Positions 17,211 to 25,730 of a stretch of 44,042 nt of DNA are shown here, in pieces. The notes under the pieces were generated by a model. The model had not been told where the DNA came from and searched no databases. It worked only from the letters and a program-made list of their open reading frames with translations. Within the stretch, counting starts at the first letter, position 1. The number at the start of each line of letters is the position of its first letter. The translations under genes were made by a program, and so were the position numbers. This DNA comes from DATJYV01 sp035499415 (GTDB lineage: Bacteria > Bacteroidota > Ignavibacteria > UBA10030): positions 1 through 44,042 of the forward strand of contig DATJYV010000061.1 in NCBI GenBank assembly GCA_035499415.1, in the 5' to 3' direction.

Positions 17211-18488
17211 TCAGCTCGGCATCCCTCTGCGGCGTCGTTCGTCGCTTGTGAGGTCGAAAATTTTCTTAAACAGCTTGTCCTCGACCGGAGAAAGCTGAAT
17301 CTTCCTTCGCGCCATCACCCGTCGGGCGACGTCGATCGCCTTGTCGATGTTGTAGGATGTAAATGTCTCTCCCGCCGCTCCCCACGAAAACGACGGAACG
17401 TATTTTGGGGGGAAGCCCGCCCCAAAAATATTACAGCAGACACCCACCACGGTTCCGGTGTTGAACATGGAATTGATGGCGCTCTTCGAATGATCCCCCA
17501 TCGTGAGCCCCGCAAACTGAAGGCCGGTGTCGATCTGTTCGTTCCCCAGCGATACCTTGACCGTTCCGTAATTGTTCTTCAGGTCGCTATTGTTCGTCCC
17601 CGCTCCGAGATTCACCCAGGCGCCGATGTAGGAATGTCCGAGGAATCCCGCGTGTTGCTTGTTGGAGTAGCCGTGAATGATCGTCCCCTCCACTTCCCCT
17701 CCGACCTTGCACACCGGCCCGATGCTCGTGTTCTCGTAGATCTGCGCTCCCACCTTGATCCAGGATCCTTCGCCCACCGCGACCGGACCGATAATTGTCG
17801 ACTGCGGCATCACGCGTGCATTTTTGCCGATGTATATCGGCCCCTCCTCGGCATCGAGCACAACGCCCGGCGCCACCGTCGCACCGTCTTCGACGACGAT
17901 ATTCTTCTCATGGAGAAAGTACGCCCCGCGGAACTCGCGGGCCTTCCGCAACCCCTTCTTCCCACGCCGGACCCCGCGCAGGTACTCGAAGTCCTTCGCA
18001 ATCTCGGCTCCGTTGCGGCTCACAAGATCCCATGGGTAGGAGACGGATTCGACGTTCGTGCCCGCCTTCGGAACTTCGTCGAAGTTTTCGATCGAGAGAA
18101 GCTGGTGAAGTTGCTTTTTGATTTTTCGGAGGTTCTGCCCGCTCACGTATGCGGCGATAACCTGGTGGTCGTTGACGTACGCCACGTCGTTCTTCTGCCT
18201 GAGCGGTATCCGGCGCGAAAGCTGTTCGTCCCCGACGACGCGGCCGTTGATGAACAGGCAGCTGTCCTCGGTGATTTCGTTGACGAGCAAACCCGGATTC
18301 CGGAGCCGCAGGTAATCGGCGAGATAGGAGCGACAATGGAGGGATATGCGCGCACCCGGATACATGCGCAGGATTTTCTCCCGGAGAGACGTCATTCCGC
18401 ACTTCAGATTGTAGACCGGGCGGAAATACGCCAGGGGGAGAAAATGGGAATAGAAATCGTCCTCGAAGACGCACACCTGGGCAGCCAT
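17211..18488 (-). CDS. GlmU-like sugar nucleotidyltransferase/acetyltransferase (alternative GlmU family)
   Basis: 425 residues. The C-terminal half is a left-handed beta-helix of hexapeptide repeats (for example IYIGKNARVMPQSTIIGPVAVG), as in UDP-GlcNAc pyrophosphorylases/acetyltransferases, with the conserved NNSDLKNNYGTVKV. The N terminus has FRPVYNLKCG but not the GxGTxM nucleotide loop of classical GlmU, which is the pattern of the alternative GlmU family of Bacteroidota and relatives. It follows nagB by 4 bases, linking it to glucosamine-6-phosphate. Its precise reaction, UDP-GlcNAc formation or another sugar nucleotide, is inferred from family and context only. Confidence 0.82.
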   Translation of the reverse strand: MAAQVCVFEDDFYSHFLPLAYFRPVYNLKCGMTSLREKILRMYPGARISLHCRSYLADYLRLRNPGLLVNEITEDSCLFINGRVVGDEQLSRRIPLRQKNDVAYVNDHQVIAAYVSGQNLRKIKKQLHQLLSIENFDEVPKAGTNVESVSYPWDLVSRNGAEIAKDFEYLRGVRRGKKGLRKAREFRGAYFLHEKNIVVEDGATVAPGVVLDAEEGPIYIGKNARVMPQSTIIGPVAVGEGSWIKVGAQIYENTSIGPVCKVGGEVEGTIIHGYSNKQHAGFLGHSYIGAWVNLGAGTNNSDLKNNYGTVKVSLGNEQIDTGLQFAGLTMGDHSKSAINSMFNTGTVVGVCCNIFGAGFPPKYVPSFSWGAAGETFTSYNIDKAIDVARRVMARRKIQLSPVEDKLFKKIFDLTSDERRRRGMPS

Positions 18489-18492
18489 GGTC

Positions 18493-19236
18493 TTACCCGT
18501 TAAACTTGTACGTCAGCTTGGACGATGCGTCCTTGTCGACGATGACAAAGGCCTTCCGGTGCATCTGGATGATGGACGCCGGAACCATCCCTGTGATGGG
18601 ACCTTCGACCGCCGCCTTGATCGCGTCCGCTTTCGATGCCTTGTTTGCGAGCAGCACCACTTCGCGGGCTTCCATGATCGTCCCGATTCCCATCGTGATC
18701 GCCAGTTTGGGGACCTCTTCCATCGTCTTGAAGAACCGCGCGTTGTCTTTCACGGTCTGCTCTGTCAGGGTCTTGATGCGGGTCCGGGACCCGAGGGACG
18801 AGCCCGGCTCGTTGAATGCGATGTGACCGTTCCCTCCTATTCCCAGGATCTGAATGTCGATGCCGCCAAAACGCCTGATCTCCTGCTCATACCATTCGCA
18901 ATGCGCCTCGACGTCGTTGGCCATCCCGTCGGGAACATGGATAAATCTCCGGTCGATGTCGACATGCTTGAAGAGGTTTTCCCACATGAAATAGAAGTAG
19001 CTTTGAGAGTGGGTCCGCGGCAGGCCGATATATTCGTCGAGGTTGAACGTGGTCACTTTCGCAAAACTAAGCCCTTCGTTCTTGTGCATCCGGATGAGCT
19101 CGGTGTATAGCCCGAGCGGCGTGCTGCCGGTCGCCAGCCCGAGCACAAGGTCGGGCTTCCGGCGGATCCGGTCCGCGACCAACCGTGCCCCTTCTTTGCT
19201 CATGGATTCGTAGGAATCTGTGATCGTCAAAAGCAT
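18493..19236 (-). CDS. nagB: Glucosamine-6-phosphate deaminase
   Basis: Converts glucosamine 6-phosphate to fructose 6-phosphate and ammonia. 247 residues, the short form lacking the allosteric tail of E. coli NagB (266). Typical blocks: GLATGSTPLGLY (phosphate loop), TFNLDEYIGL with the catalytic Asp, and GIGGNGHIAFNEPGSS with the His/Glu pair. Strong ribosome site GGAGGTG at 19241-19247, six bases before the ATG. A terminator of rpmE ends only 11 bases upstream of that site, and I can find no promoter between it and the gene. It could work in either direction, breaking down or making amino sugar. Confidence 0.95.
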   Translation of the reverse strand: MLLTITDSYESMSKEGARLVADRIRRKPDLVLGLATGSTPLGLYTELIRMHKNEGLSFAKVTTFNLDEYIGLPRTHSQSYFYFMWENLFKHVDIDRRFIHVPDGMANDVEAHCEWYEQEIRRFGGIDIQILGIGGNGHIAFNEPGSSLGSRTRIKTLTEQTVKDNARFFKTMEEVPKLAITMGIGTIMEAREVVLLANKASKADAIKAAVEGPITGMVPASIIQMHRKAFVIVDKDASSKLTYKFNG

Positions 19237-19258
19237 TTGTCACCTCCGTTGGCGTGAG

Positions 19259-19295
19259 AAAAAAAAAGCGGAATGCATTAAACCATACATTCCGC
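19259..19295 (-). terminator. Intrinsic terminator of rpmE
   Basis: On the minus strand GCGGAATG (19295-19288) pairs with CATTCCGC (19275-19268) around a 12-base loop, followed by nine T (19267-19259). It lies between the rpmE stop and the nagB ribosome site. Confidence 0.85.
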
Positions 19296-19317
19296 CGTTG
19301 AGACCATCTACACCGTC

Positions 19318-19548
19318 CTAAGCCCCTGCCGTGGCCGGCGTTACCTCTTTCTTTTTCGCGTACTTCTTGTTGAACCTCTCCACGCGCCCGGCCGAGTCTA
19401 GGAGTTTCTGCTTTCCTGTGTAAAACGGATGGCAGTTGGCACAAATTTCCACGTGGAGGTTTCCCGCCGTCGACCTTGTCTCAAACGTGTTGCCGCATAC
19501 GCAGGTGACGACAGATTTGCGATATGTTGGATGGATTCCGGGTTTCAT
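19318..19548 (-). CDS. rpmE: 50S ribosomal protein bL31 (zinc-binding form)
   Basis: 76 residues, located at the central protuberance of the 50S subunit. MKPGIHPTYR at the start is characteristic, and the four zinc ligands are present as C-V-C (Cys17, Cys19) and C-x2-C (Cys37, Cys40). The C-terminal tail is Lys-rich and then Ala/Thr. Zinc-containing bL31 is the form made when zinc is plentiful; no zinc-free paralogue is visible. Candidate promoter at 19584-19613 and terminator directly downstream. Confidence 0.96.
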   Translation of the reverse strand: MKPGIHPTYRKSVVTCVCGNTFETRSTAGNLHVEICANCHPFYTGKQKLLDSAGRVERFNKKYAKKKEVTPATAGA

Positions 19549-19583
19549 CGTACATGCCTTGAGTTCGTAACGTTCGAATGCAT

Positions 19584-19613
19584 CAAATTACAAAAAAAAA
19601 AGTTGAGGTGCAA
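19584..19613 (-). promoter_or_regulatory. Candidate promoter of rpmE: TTG-N20-TAATTTG
   Basis: On the minus strand TTG (19613-19611), a 20-base spacer containing a run of ten T, and TAATTTG (19590-19584). It is 36 bases before the ATG of rpmE. Full match to TTG-N20-TAnnTTG; the T-rich spacer may bend the DNA. Confidence 0.65.
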
Positions 19614-19640
19614 TTCCTGAACGCATCAAGGGCGATCCTC

Positions 19641-19670
19641 TTGAAAATCGAGGCCTTATTCTGTAGATTC
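19641..19670 (+). promoter_or_regulatory. Candidate promoter of the PorQ-like gene: TTG-N20-TAGATTC
   Basis: TTG at 19641-19643, a 20-base spacer, TAGATTC at 19664-19670. It is divergent from the rpmE promoter, with the TTG elements 27 bases apart. The ATG at 19677 begins six bases after the element, which leaves room for almost no leader. Confidence 0.5.
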
Positions 19671-19676
19671 ACCGGC

Positions 19677-20612
19677 ATGCGACCAGGCCTTGTTCTCACC
19701 GTAACCGCCCTTCTTGTGTCCGCCGACGCCGAGGCACAGGTCAGCACGTTTAGCTTTCTGCAAACTGACGTGAGCGCGCGCGCGGCGGGGCTGAACGGCA
19801 GTTTTGTCTCCATGGAGGACGACCCGAATCTCATCTTCTACAATCCGGCCGGGCTCGCGACCCTTTCGGCACCCAGGGCCTCGGTCGGTTACATGAAGCA
19901 CCTCCTCGACGTCAACTTCGGAAGCGGTTCGTACGCCCAGGAATGGGAAGGCGTGGGAACGGTGGGGATCGGGATTACGTATATCGACTACGGATCGTTC
20001 ACCGAAACGGATGCATCCTCCAACGTCCTGGGCACGTTCGGGGCCAGCGAATTTTCCCTCGTCGGAGGCGTCGGCACCGCCGTCGATGACGAAACGTTCG
20101 TCGGTGCAAACCTCAAGTTCATCTATTCTTCGATCGCCGAGTACCGGTCGTCGGGTCTCGCATTGGACCTCGGCGGCTTGTACCGCATTCCGTCCGAGGG
20201 CATCACCGTTGGCGCCAGCATCCTGAACCTGGGGCGCCAGCTCAGCACGTATGCGGGCGTGCGGGAATCGCTCCCGCTGGACGTTGCTGTCGGCATTACC
20301 AAACGTCCCGAGCACCTCCCCGTCTACCTCAACCTCGATTTTCACAGGCTTAACGAAAACGCCTCGAGTGTCGGCGACCGGTTAAGCGCCTTCACGTTCG
20401 GTGCGGAGTTCCTCGTCAGCGAATCGGTGCGACTCCGGCTGGGCTACAGCAACCAACAGCGGAAGGAGCTCTCGTTGGGAACCGCCGTCGGCCTGGCGGG
20501 ATTTTCAATCGGCGGCGGCTTTCAGTTCCAGCAATACCTTCTTGATTACTCCTTCAATTCCTACGGAACCATCGGCGGCCTCCATCGGATCTCGCTCGGC
20601 ATGAGCCTGTGA
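19677..20612 (+). CDS. PorQ/PorV-type outer-membrane beta-barrel protein
   Basis: Predicted outer-membrane barrel of the PorV/PorQ superfamily, about 311 residues from the ATG at 19677. A signal peptide (VLTVTALLVSADAEAQ) is followed by FSFLQTDVSARAAGLNGSFVS and NLIFYNPAGLA, the family start in which a Gly/Asn plug strand precedes the barrel. It ends with GGLHRISLGMSL, an amphipathic last strand closing in Leu. PorQ is a component of the type IX secretion system in some Bacteroidota, but relatives lacking that system also have such proteins, so T9SS membership is not shown. The frame is open to 19578, but earlier starts would put about 30 residues before the signal peptide. No Shine-Dalgarno is seen. 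Confidence 0.8.
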   Translation: MRPGLVLTVTALLVSADAEAQVSTFSFLQTDVSARAAGLNGSFVSMEDDPNLIFYNPAGLATLSAPRASVGYMKHLLDVNFGSGSYAQEWEGVGTVGIGITYIDYGSFTETDASSNVLGTFGASEFSLVGGVGTAVDDETFVGANLKFIYSSIAEYRSSGLALDLGGLYRIPSEGITVGASILNLGRQLSTYAGVRESLPLDVAVGITKRPEHLPVYLNLDFHRLNENASSVGDRLSAFTFGAEFLVSESVRLRLGYSNQQRKELSLGTAVGLAGFSIGGGFQFQQYLLDYSFNSYGTIGGLHRISLGMSL

Positions 20613-20620
20613 GCCGCCGC

Positions 20621-21367
20621 TCACCGGACAAATCTTTCCAGAAGTGATTTACTGAGATAGAAGAGGAGGATGCCGCCGAAGACGAGAATCGGCGGAAGGC
20701 GGTTCCGTGTCTTGTTGATTTCGGGAATAAGGTCGCTCGCCCCGACGTACACAATCGTCCCCGCGGAAAAGGCGAACGCCGCCCCCACCAGCCCCGCTCC
20801 GACGCGCTCCAGGACGAAGACCGACGAAACCCCCACGACGGTGGCGGCACCGACGGCGATTGCCGAAACCACGACCAACCGCGGAGAATATCCCGCCGAA
20901 TGCATGATCGACCCGATCGTCAGTCCTTCCGGAAACTTATGCAGAAAAATTGCGGAGAAAACAAGGAGGCCGAGCAGGAAGCTGTACTGCATCCCGACCG
21001 AGATCGCCACGCCGTCAAAAAATGCATGGACGAGCAGTCCGGCAAAGGCGGAGACAGAAGCCGTGTGCGACACCATGACCTCGGCGTGTGTCTCTTCGCC
21101 AAAATGGAGATGACGGACCACCGTGTGCTCGAAGAAATGAAGGGTCGCGTAGCCAAGGAGAAGATAGATCGGGGCGGACGACGGAAGCAGGACAAGGCTA
21201 TCGGGGATCAGCTCGATGAACGCGAGGGCGAGAATGAATCCGGCACCGAGCGCCAGCAGAGCCGCCTGCACGCCTTCCGGCCAGCGCCTGCGGCCCGCCA
21301 CGATGAGCCCGCCGATCACATCTGCGACGCCGGCTGCGAGGCCCAGAAAGAGAACTTCCATCTTCAT
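20621..21367 (-). CDS. ZIP-family metal transporter
   Basis: Inner-membrane importer for zinc or other divalent metals, 248 residues and eight hydrophobic segments. The two helices with the binuclear metal site are clear: H114-A-F-F-D118-G (HAFFDGVAIS) and H143-K-F-P-E147-G (HKFPEGLTIGS). A His-rich cytosolic loop (HTVVRHLHFGEETHAE) lies between helices 3 and 4. Its ATG shares the A of the stop TGA of the TPR gene upstream (TGATG), so translation is coupled. Last gene of the seven-gene run that starts at AMMECR1, convergent with the PorQ-like gene, 8 bases apart. The metal cannot be told from sequence. Confidence 0.92.
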   Translation of the reverse strand: MKMEVLFLGLAAGVADVIGGLIVAGRRRWPEGVQAALLALGAGFILALAFIELIPDSLVLLPSSAPIYLLLGYATLHFFEHTVVRHLHFGEETHAEVMVSHTASVSAFAGLLVHAFFDGVAISVGMQYSFLLGLLVFSAIFLHKFPEGLTIGSIMHSAGYSPRLVVVSAIAVGAATVVGVSSVFVLERVGAGLVGAAFAFSAGTIVYVGASDLIPEINKTRNRLPPILVFGGILLFYLSKSLLERFVR

Positions 21368-22572
21368 CAGTTTCTCGCGTACGGTGTTTCGATATACCGC
21401 GCTGCGTCCTTCCTGGAATTCTCGTACTCCTTCAACTGCAGTACCTTCTGGTATTGCTGCACCGCCTCGGCCCTTCTTTTCTGCAGGTCGTAAATCATTC
21501 CGATGTGGAGGTTGGCCATGGCCATGAAGCCGGACGATCCATCCTTGTCCAGCCGCCGGCAGAGACTGTCACACGCATAAAAGTACCGGAGGGCGTTCTG
21601 GTACCGGGAGCCGACGAATTCAAACCTCCCGATGTAGTACGACGCTTCGCGGCCGTCGTAGTCATCGTATCCCGGATCGTGGGCCGAGAATCGTTTTTCG
21701 ATCTCGAGGAACACTTCGTTCGCCTCCGGCAATCGGCCGACGCTCACAAGGCATCTGCCCAGGTAGCGACGGAAGACGGGGTTCCTCGGGAATCGGTCGC
21801 ACAGGGAACGCGCAATCTCGTACGCTTTTGCGTACTCCTTCTCATAGGTGAAATAATCCTGCAGGAGGATGTAGCTCGCCTCAACCTTTGCATACTTCGC
21901 GCGCTCGGATACTTCCTTGAGTTGTTCGAGCCCTTTCTTCCGGTCTCCGCCCGGGAAGAAGATCATGACCGGCTTGACGAAGGGATACATGTCGGGAATC
22001 ACATCCGCGTAATAGTTGTACACGCCGATGCCGAGGAGCACGTCTTCGTTCTTCGGGTCGATCTCGTGCGCCTTGCGAACCAGAGGCAGGGCAACCATGC
22101 CGTCGTTAGCCGCCCCGAGCCACTTCCCGCGTTCGGCGCGCAGTCTCCCGCGGAATCCGACCGCGCCTCCCTTGAAGAACAGCGCCGTCACATCGTCAGG
22201 ATTCCGGTCGAGCCGCTTCTCGCACATGTCGATCACTCGTTCAAGCATATCGTAGAACTTCTGATCCTGAGATCCGTCGTCATGGTAGGCCACAATATTC
22301 CACCATTCAACCATCGCCTGCATGAAATAGCCGACGGGCTCGTCGGGCCGGAGTTTGATGACGGCATCGAATTCCGCCTGCGCGCGGTCGAATTCCACAT
22401 TGTAGAGCAGGTCGATCCCCTTCTGGACATGGATGTCGACGTCCGGGTCGGAAGGAAACTGGGCATCGCAGAGAACGGCAAGGACGATGAGGGAAAGTGC
22501 AATCCAGCGGAGCTGCGACACGACCTGCCGGATGTCAGGAGAAGGCGTCGGAGAAAAAACGCCGAAGGGCAT
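21367..22572 (-). CDS. Exported TPR-like protein
   Basis: About 401 residues, a signal-anchor or signal peptide (WIALSLIVLAVLC, roughly residues 23-36, then DAQ) followed by alpha-helical TPR-like repeats from about residue 48 to the end: for example VDIHVQKGIDLLYNVEFDRAQ and the final AVQQYQKVLQL. Conserved unusual stretches are YYADVIPDMYPFVKP and FFPGGDRKKGLEQL. Function not known. The first ATG lies inside the end of glyS; a GTG at 22521 gives a shorter, non-overlapping start and leaves the signal sequence near the N terminus. Confidence 0.75.
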   Translation of the reverse strand: MPFGVFSPTPSPDIRQVVSQLRWIALSLIVLAVLCDAQFPSDPDVDIHVQKGIDLLYNVEFDRAQAEFDAVIKLRPDEPVGYFMQAMVEWWNIVAYHDDGSQDQKFYDMLERVIDMCEKRLDRNPDDVTALFFKGGAVGFRGRLRAERGKWLGAANDGMVALPLVRKAHEIDPKNEDVLLGIGVYNYYADVIPDMYPFVKPVMIFFPGGDRKKGLEQLKEVSERAKYAKVEASYILLQDYFTYEKEYAKAYEIARSLCDRFPRNPVFRRYLGRCLVSVGRLPEANEVFLEIEKRFSAHDPGYDDYDGREASYYIGRFEFVGSRYQNALRYFYACDSLCRRLDKDGSSGFMAMANLHIGMIYDLQKRRAEAVQQYQKVLQLKEYENSRKDAARYIETPYARN

Positions 22573-24016
22573 CGACGGCTACCCGGTCCTGACGCATCGA
22601 ATCACGGTGCCGAACCGTGACCGTCCGGTCCGCGAGCGTCTGCGAATCGACGGTGACGCAGAACGGTGTTCCTATCTCGTCCTGTCTCCGATAGCGGCGT
22701 CCGACCGCCCCGCTTTCGTCATAGAACACCCGGAACTGCGGCCGCAGGTCGGCCTCGATTTTCCGGGCGATCTCCGGCATGCCGTCGCGGTTCACAAGCG
22801 GAAAGACGGCGACTTTGATCGGCGCGAGGAGCGGGTGGAGTTTCAGCACCGTGCGCGTCTCCGAGCCCCCCTCTGCTGTCGGCGCCTCTTCCTCATGGTA
22901 TGAGTCGACAAGAAATGCCATAAAGGAACGGCTCGCTCCGGCCGAAGTCTCGATCACATACGGCGTGAATCGTTCCTTGGTATCCTCATCAAACACTTTC
23001 AAGCTTTTGCCGGAGAATTGTTCGTGCCGGCTGAGGTCATAATCCGTCCGGTTGTGGACTCCCTCCATCTCGCCCCAGCCGAACGGGAACCGATACTCGA
23101 TATCGTACGCATCCTTGGCATAATGTGCCAGCTTCCCCGGCTCGTGGCGATGCCACTGGAGATTTTCCTTCTTCATCCCGAGCGATTCGTACCAGTGAAT
23201 TCTCTCGCCGCGCCAGTATTCGAAATGCGCGTCGTCGGAGCCGGGTTTCACAAAAAATTGCATCTCCATCTGCTCAAATTCCCGCGTGCGGAAAAGAAAA
23301 TTCTTCGTGTTGATTTCATTCCGGAATGCTTTCCCGATCTGGGCGATGCCAAACGGTATTTTTTGACGCGTGGCGGATTGGACGTTGAGGAAATTCACGA
23401 AGATCCCCTGCGCGGTTTCCGGCCTCAGATAGACGACCGCAGAGGAATCCTCAACGGGCCCGACGAATGTCTTGAACATCAGGTTGAACTTCCTCGCATC
23501 CGTGAAGGTTCCCTTGTTCCCGCAATTCGGGCATGAGATCAGGGGAAGAATGCCCTGGAACGTCGCATCCGTCGCGGTGCGCGCGGCAAATTCCTTCTCG
23601 ACCACTTCGTCCTTCAGCTGTCCTTCGAATGCACCCGGCGCTAACTGACGGAGAATGTCTTTCTTCTTCTTGAGGGAAAGCTCTTCGAGAATGACGTCGA
23701 TTCGGTATCGCGATTTGCACTGCTTGCAGTCGATCATCGGGTCGGTGAAATTCTCCACGTGACCCGACGCCTCCCACGTCCTCGGATGCATCAAGATGCT
23801 GGCATCGAGTCCCTCAACGTTTTCCCGGTACGTCATCTCCCTCCACCACTGCTGCTTGAGGTTGTTCAGCATCTCCACGCCCATGGGCCCGTAGTCCCAG
23901 CATCCGTTCAACCCGCCGTAGATCTCGCTTGACTGGAACACGAACCCACGCCTCTTCGCCAGCGAGACGATCGTCTCCATCACCTTTCCCGCGTCTGTCG
24001 ATGCCGGTTTGCTCAT
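22535..24016 (-). CDS. glyS: Glycyl-tRNA synthetase, dimeric class II type
   Basis: Charges tRNA-Gly. 493 residues from the ATG at 24016 (MSKPASTDAGK), which fits the family better than an upstream extension to 24121 inside the hydratase gene. It is the single-subunit (alpha2) type related to archaeal/eukaryotic enzymes, not the alpha2beta2 GlyQ/GlyS type. Recognised from GLNGCWDYGPMG (motif 1 region), RTREFEQMEMQFFVKP, and SAGASRSFMAFLVD (motif 3). Two CxxC pairs (CKQC, CPNC) in the insertion suggest a zinc-binding site. It lies 8 bases after the enoyl-CoA hydratase gene. Confidence 0.95.
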   Translation of the reverse strand: MSKPASTDAGKVMETIVSLAKRRGFVFQSSEIYGGLNGCWDYGPMGVEMLNNLKQQWWREMTYRENVEGLDASILMHPRTWEASGHVENFTDPMIDCKQCKSRYRIDVILEELSLKKKKDILRQLAPGAFEGQLKDEVVEKEFAARTATDATFQGILPLISCPNCGNKGTFTDARKFNLMFKTFVGPVEDSSAVVYLRPETAQGIFVNFLNVQSATRQKIPFGIAQIGKAFRNEINTKNFLFRTREFEQMEMQFFVKPGSDDAHFEYWRGERIHWYESLGMKKENLQWHRHEPGKLAHYAKDAYDIEYRFPFGWGEMEGVHNRTDYDLSRHEQFSGKSLKVFDEDTKERFTPYVIETSAGASRSFMAFLVDSYHEEEAPTAEGGSETRTVLKLHPLLAPIKVAVFPLVNRDGMPEIARKIEADLRPQFRVFYDESGAVGRRYRRQDEIGTPFCVTVDSQTLADRTVTVRHRDSMRQDRVAVDALRRFFSDAFS

Positions 24017-24023
24017 CGCACAC

Positions 24024-24821
24024 TCACGATTTCCCGTCCGGTTGTCTGAACATGGGCTTCCTTTTCTCAAGAAATGCCGAAGTCCCTTCGCGGAATTCCG
24101 CCGACCCGCAGCAGAGGGCAAACAAACTCGCCTCCAACACCTGCCCGTCGGTGAGATTCGCTTCGTCCGTCGTATTGACCGCCTTCAGCGCAAGCCGGAT
24201 CGCCAATTGTCCCTTGGACTGGATCTTCCGTGCGATCTCGTCCGCAGTCGACGCCAGGTCCTTCGGAGGAACAACTTTGTTGACCAGACCGATCCGCAAC
24301 GCTTCGTGCGCATCGACCGGATCCCCCGTCAGGATCATTTCCATCGCCCGCCCCTTGCCGACGAGTCGCGCAAGGCGCTGCGTTCCGCCGTAACCGGGAA
24401 TCACGCCGAGATTCACTTCCGGCTGACCGAAGCGGGCATTCTCCGATGCGACGCGAATGTGACAGGCGAGCGCAAGCTCCATGCCGCCGCCAAGAGCGTA
24501 TCCGTTGACCGCCGCAATTACCGGCTTGCCAAGGTTTTCGATGGCGTTGAAAACGGCCTGCCCATGCTCGGAAAACTCCCTTCCGGTTTCACCCGTCAAT
24601 TGCGACAACTCCTGAATGTCCGTGCCGGCCACAAACGCTTTTTCCCCCGCTCCCGTCAGAACGAGTACATCAATGCCCGAGTCGTGTTTGATTCGCTCGA
24701 GGAGCTGGAAGAGTTCCTTTTTCGTCTCGGCGTTGAGGGCGTTGAGCTTTTCCGGACGGTTGATCGTGACCCGGGCGATGCCCTGCCTTCCTTCAAAGAG
24801 AATCGTTTCAGTGCCGGACAT
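24024..24821 (-). CDS. Enoyl-CoA hydratase/isomerase
   Basis: Crotonase-family protein, 265 residues, that would hydrate an enoyl-CoA. The oxyanion-hole segments are AGTDIQEL and ALGGGMEL, and both glutamates used by hydratases are present: E115 (GGGMEL) and E135 (FGQPEVNLGVIPGYGGTQRL). It is likely a genuine hydratase rather than an isomerase, which lacks one of the two. Substrate range cannot be decided. It follows the DUF2520 gene by 21 bases and precedes glyS by 7. Confidence 0.92.
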   Translation of the reverse strand: MSGTETILFEGRQGIARVTINRPEKLNALNAETKKELFQLLERIKHDSGIDVLVLTGAGEKAFVAGTDIQELSQLTGETGREFSEHGQAVFNAIENLGKPVIAAVNGYALGGGMELALACHIRVASENARFGQPEVNLGVIPGYGGTQRLARLVGKGRAMEMILTGDPVDAHEALRIGLVNKVVPPKDLASTADEIARKIQSKGQLAIRLALKAVNTTDEANLTDGQVLEASLFALCCGSAEFREGTSAFLEKRKPMFRQPDGKS

Positions 24822-24842
24822 GGATGATTGCCTCGAGAAGAT

Positions 24843-25730
24843 TTATTTCAGCTTTCGTCTGAGACGGTCAAATCGCATGCCGGATGCCCGGCCATGCCGG
24901 CGGAGCATCAGAAGCGCGTATTGTCCGACCGACCGATAGAGAGCTGCAACATCCTTCTTGCGGCGTTTCAACTCGCCGAGATGGAGGTCGATCGTACGGA
25001 CATCGCCCCGTGCGATGGGACCCGTGAGCGCCCGTGCAGCCCCGCCGTCAAACGCATTCTGCACGCTGGCCTCGACGAGCGGTTTGAGCGCCCGCATGCC
25101 TTCTGCATTGACCGACCGCATGAGCTGTTCAGAGGCGCCAAGCAGGCCGACGACATAGTTTGAGGCGAGCACGCAGGCAACATGATACAAAATTTTTTCC
25201 TGTTTCGGAATCTCGAGAAATCGTCCGTGGAGATCCCGCACGATCCTCCTGGCGAACCGTCGCGTGCGCGCAGGGCCTTCGTAGCCGTACGTTATGCCGT
25301 CCATGATCCGCATCTGCCGGTCCAGCGAGACTGCGGGCGAGAAAAGTTGAATGGGATGGAGGGAAAAGACCGCGCTTCCTTTGTCTTTCAGCGGACGGAA
25401 GACGTCGCTGGTCGCAACTCCGGAAGTGTGGGCGATGGTGAGCCTGGAAAATGGAAGATCGGGCAAGCGGGCGATTGCGGCTCCCACCGCCCGAAGCGCA
25501 TCGTCAGGTACGGCGACAAGAACAAATTGTGATTCCGGCGGAAGGTCGGCGACCGAAGCCGAGTACCTCGGGCATCGCACGCGTCGAGCCAGCGAGCGGG
25601 CAGACGACCCGGACCGGCTCACAATCGAGGCGATCGTGTAGCCGCGGCGCGCAAGCAGCACGGCGAGCGTCGTCGCCACTTTTCCTGCGCCGATGAAGCT
25701 GACGGTCGGCGCGCGATGCGTCTGCGCCAC
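24843..25730 (-). CDS. Rossmann-like/DUF2520 oxidoreductase
   Basis: 295 residues. The N-terminal NAD(P)-binding fold begins FIGAGKVATTLAVLL (Gly14, Gly16), and the C-terminal helical half is the DUF2520 domain. The family resembles 6-phosphogluconate dehydrogenase-type and F420-dependent NADP oxidoreductases, but no reaction has been assigned that I know. It starts directly after the MEMO1 stop (adjacent bases), so the two are co-transcribed and perhaps related. Confidence 0.85.
   Translation of the reverse strand: MAQTHRAPTVSFIGAGKVATTLAVLLARRGYTIASIVSRSGSSARSLARRVRCPRYSASVADLPPESQFVLVAVPDDALRAVGAAIARLPDLPFSRLTIAHTSGVATSDVFRPLKDKGSAVFSLHPIQLFSPAVSLDRQMRIMDGITYGYEGPARTRRFARRIVRDLHGRFLEIPKQEKILYHVACVLASNYVVGLLGASEQLMRSVNAEGMRALKPLVEASVQNAFDGGAARALTGPIARGDVRTIDLHLGELKRRKKDVAALYRSVGQYALLMLRRHGRASGMRFDRLRRKLK

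Noticed and set aside
17076..18503. 475-residue + strand frame opposite the GlmU-like gene
   Set aside because: Antisense shadow; the opposite strand has the beta-helix repeats and a nucleotidyltransferase-like N terminus.
24017..24121. 35-residue N-terminal extension of glyS
   Set aside because: It overlaps the end of the enoyl-CoA hydratase gene, and the ATG at 24016 gives a normal family start.
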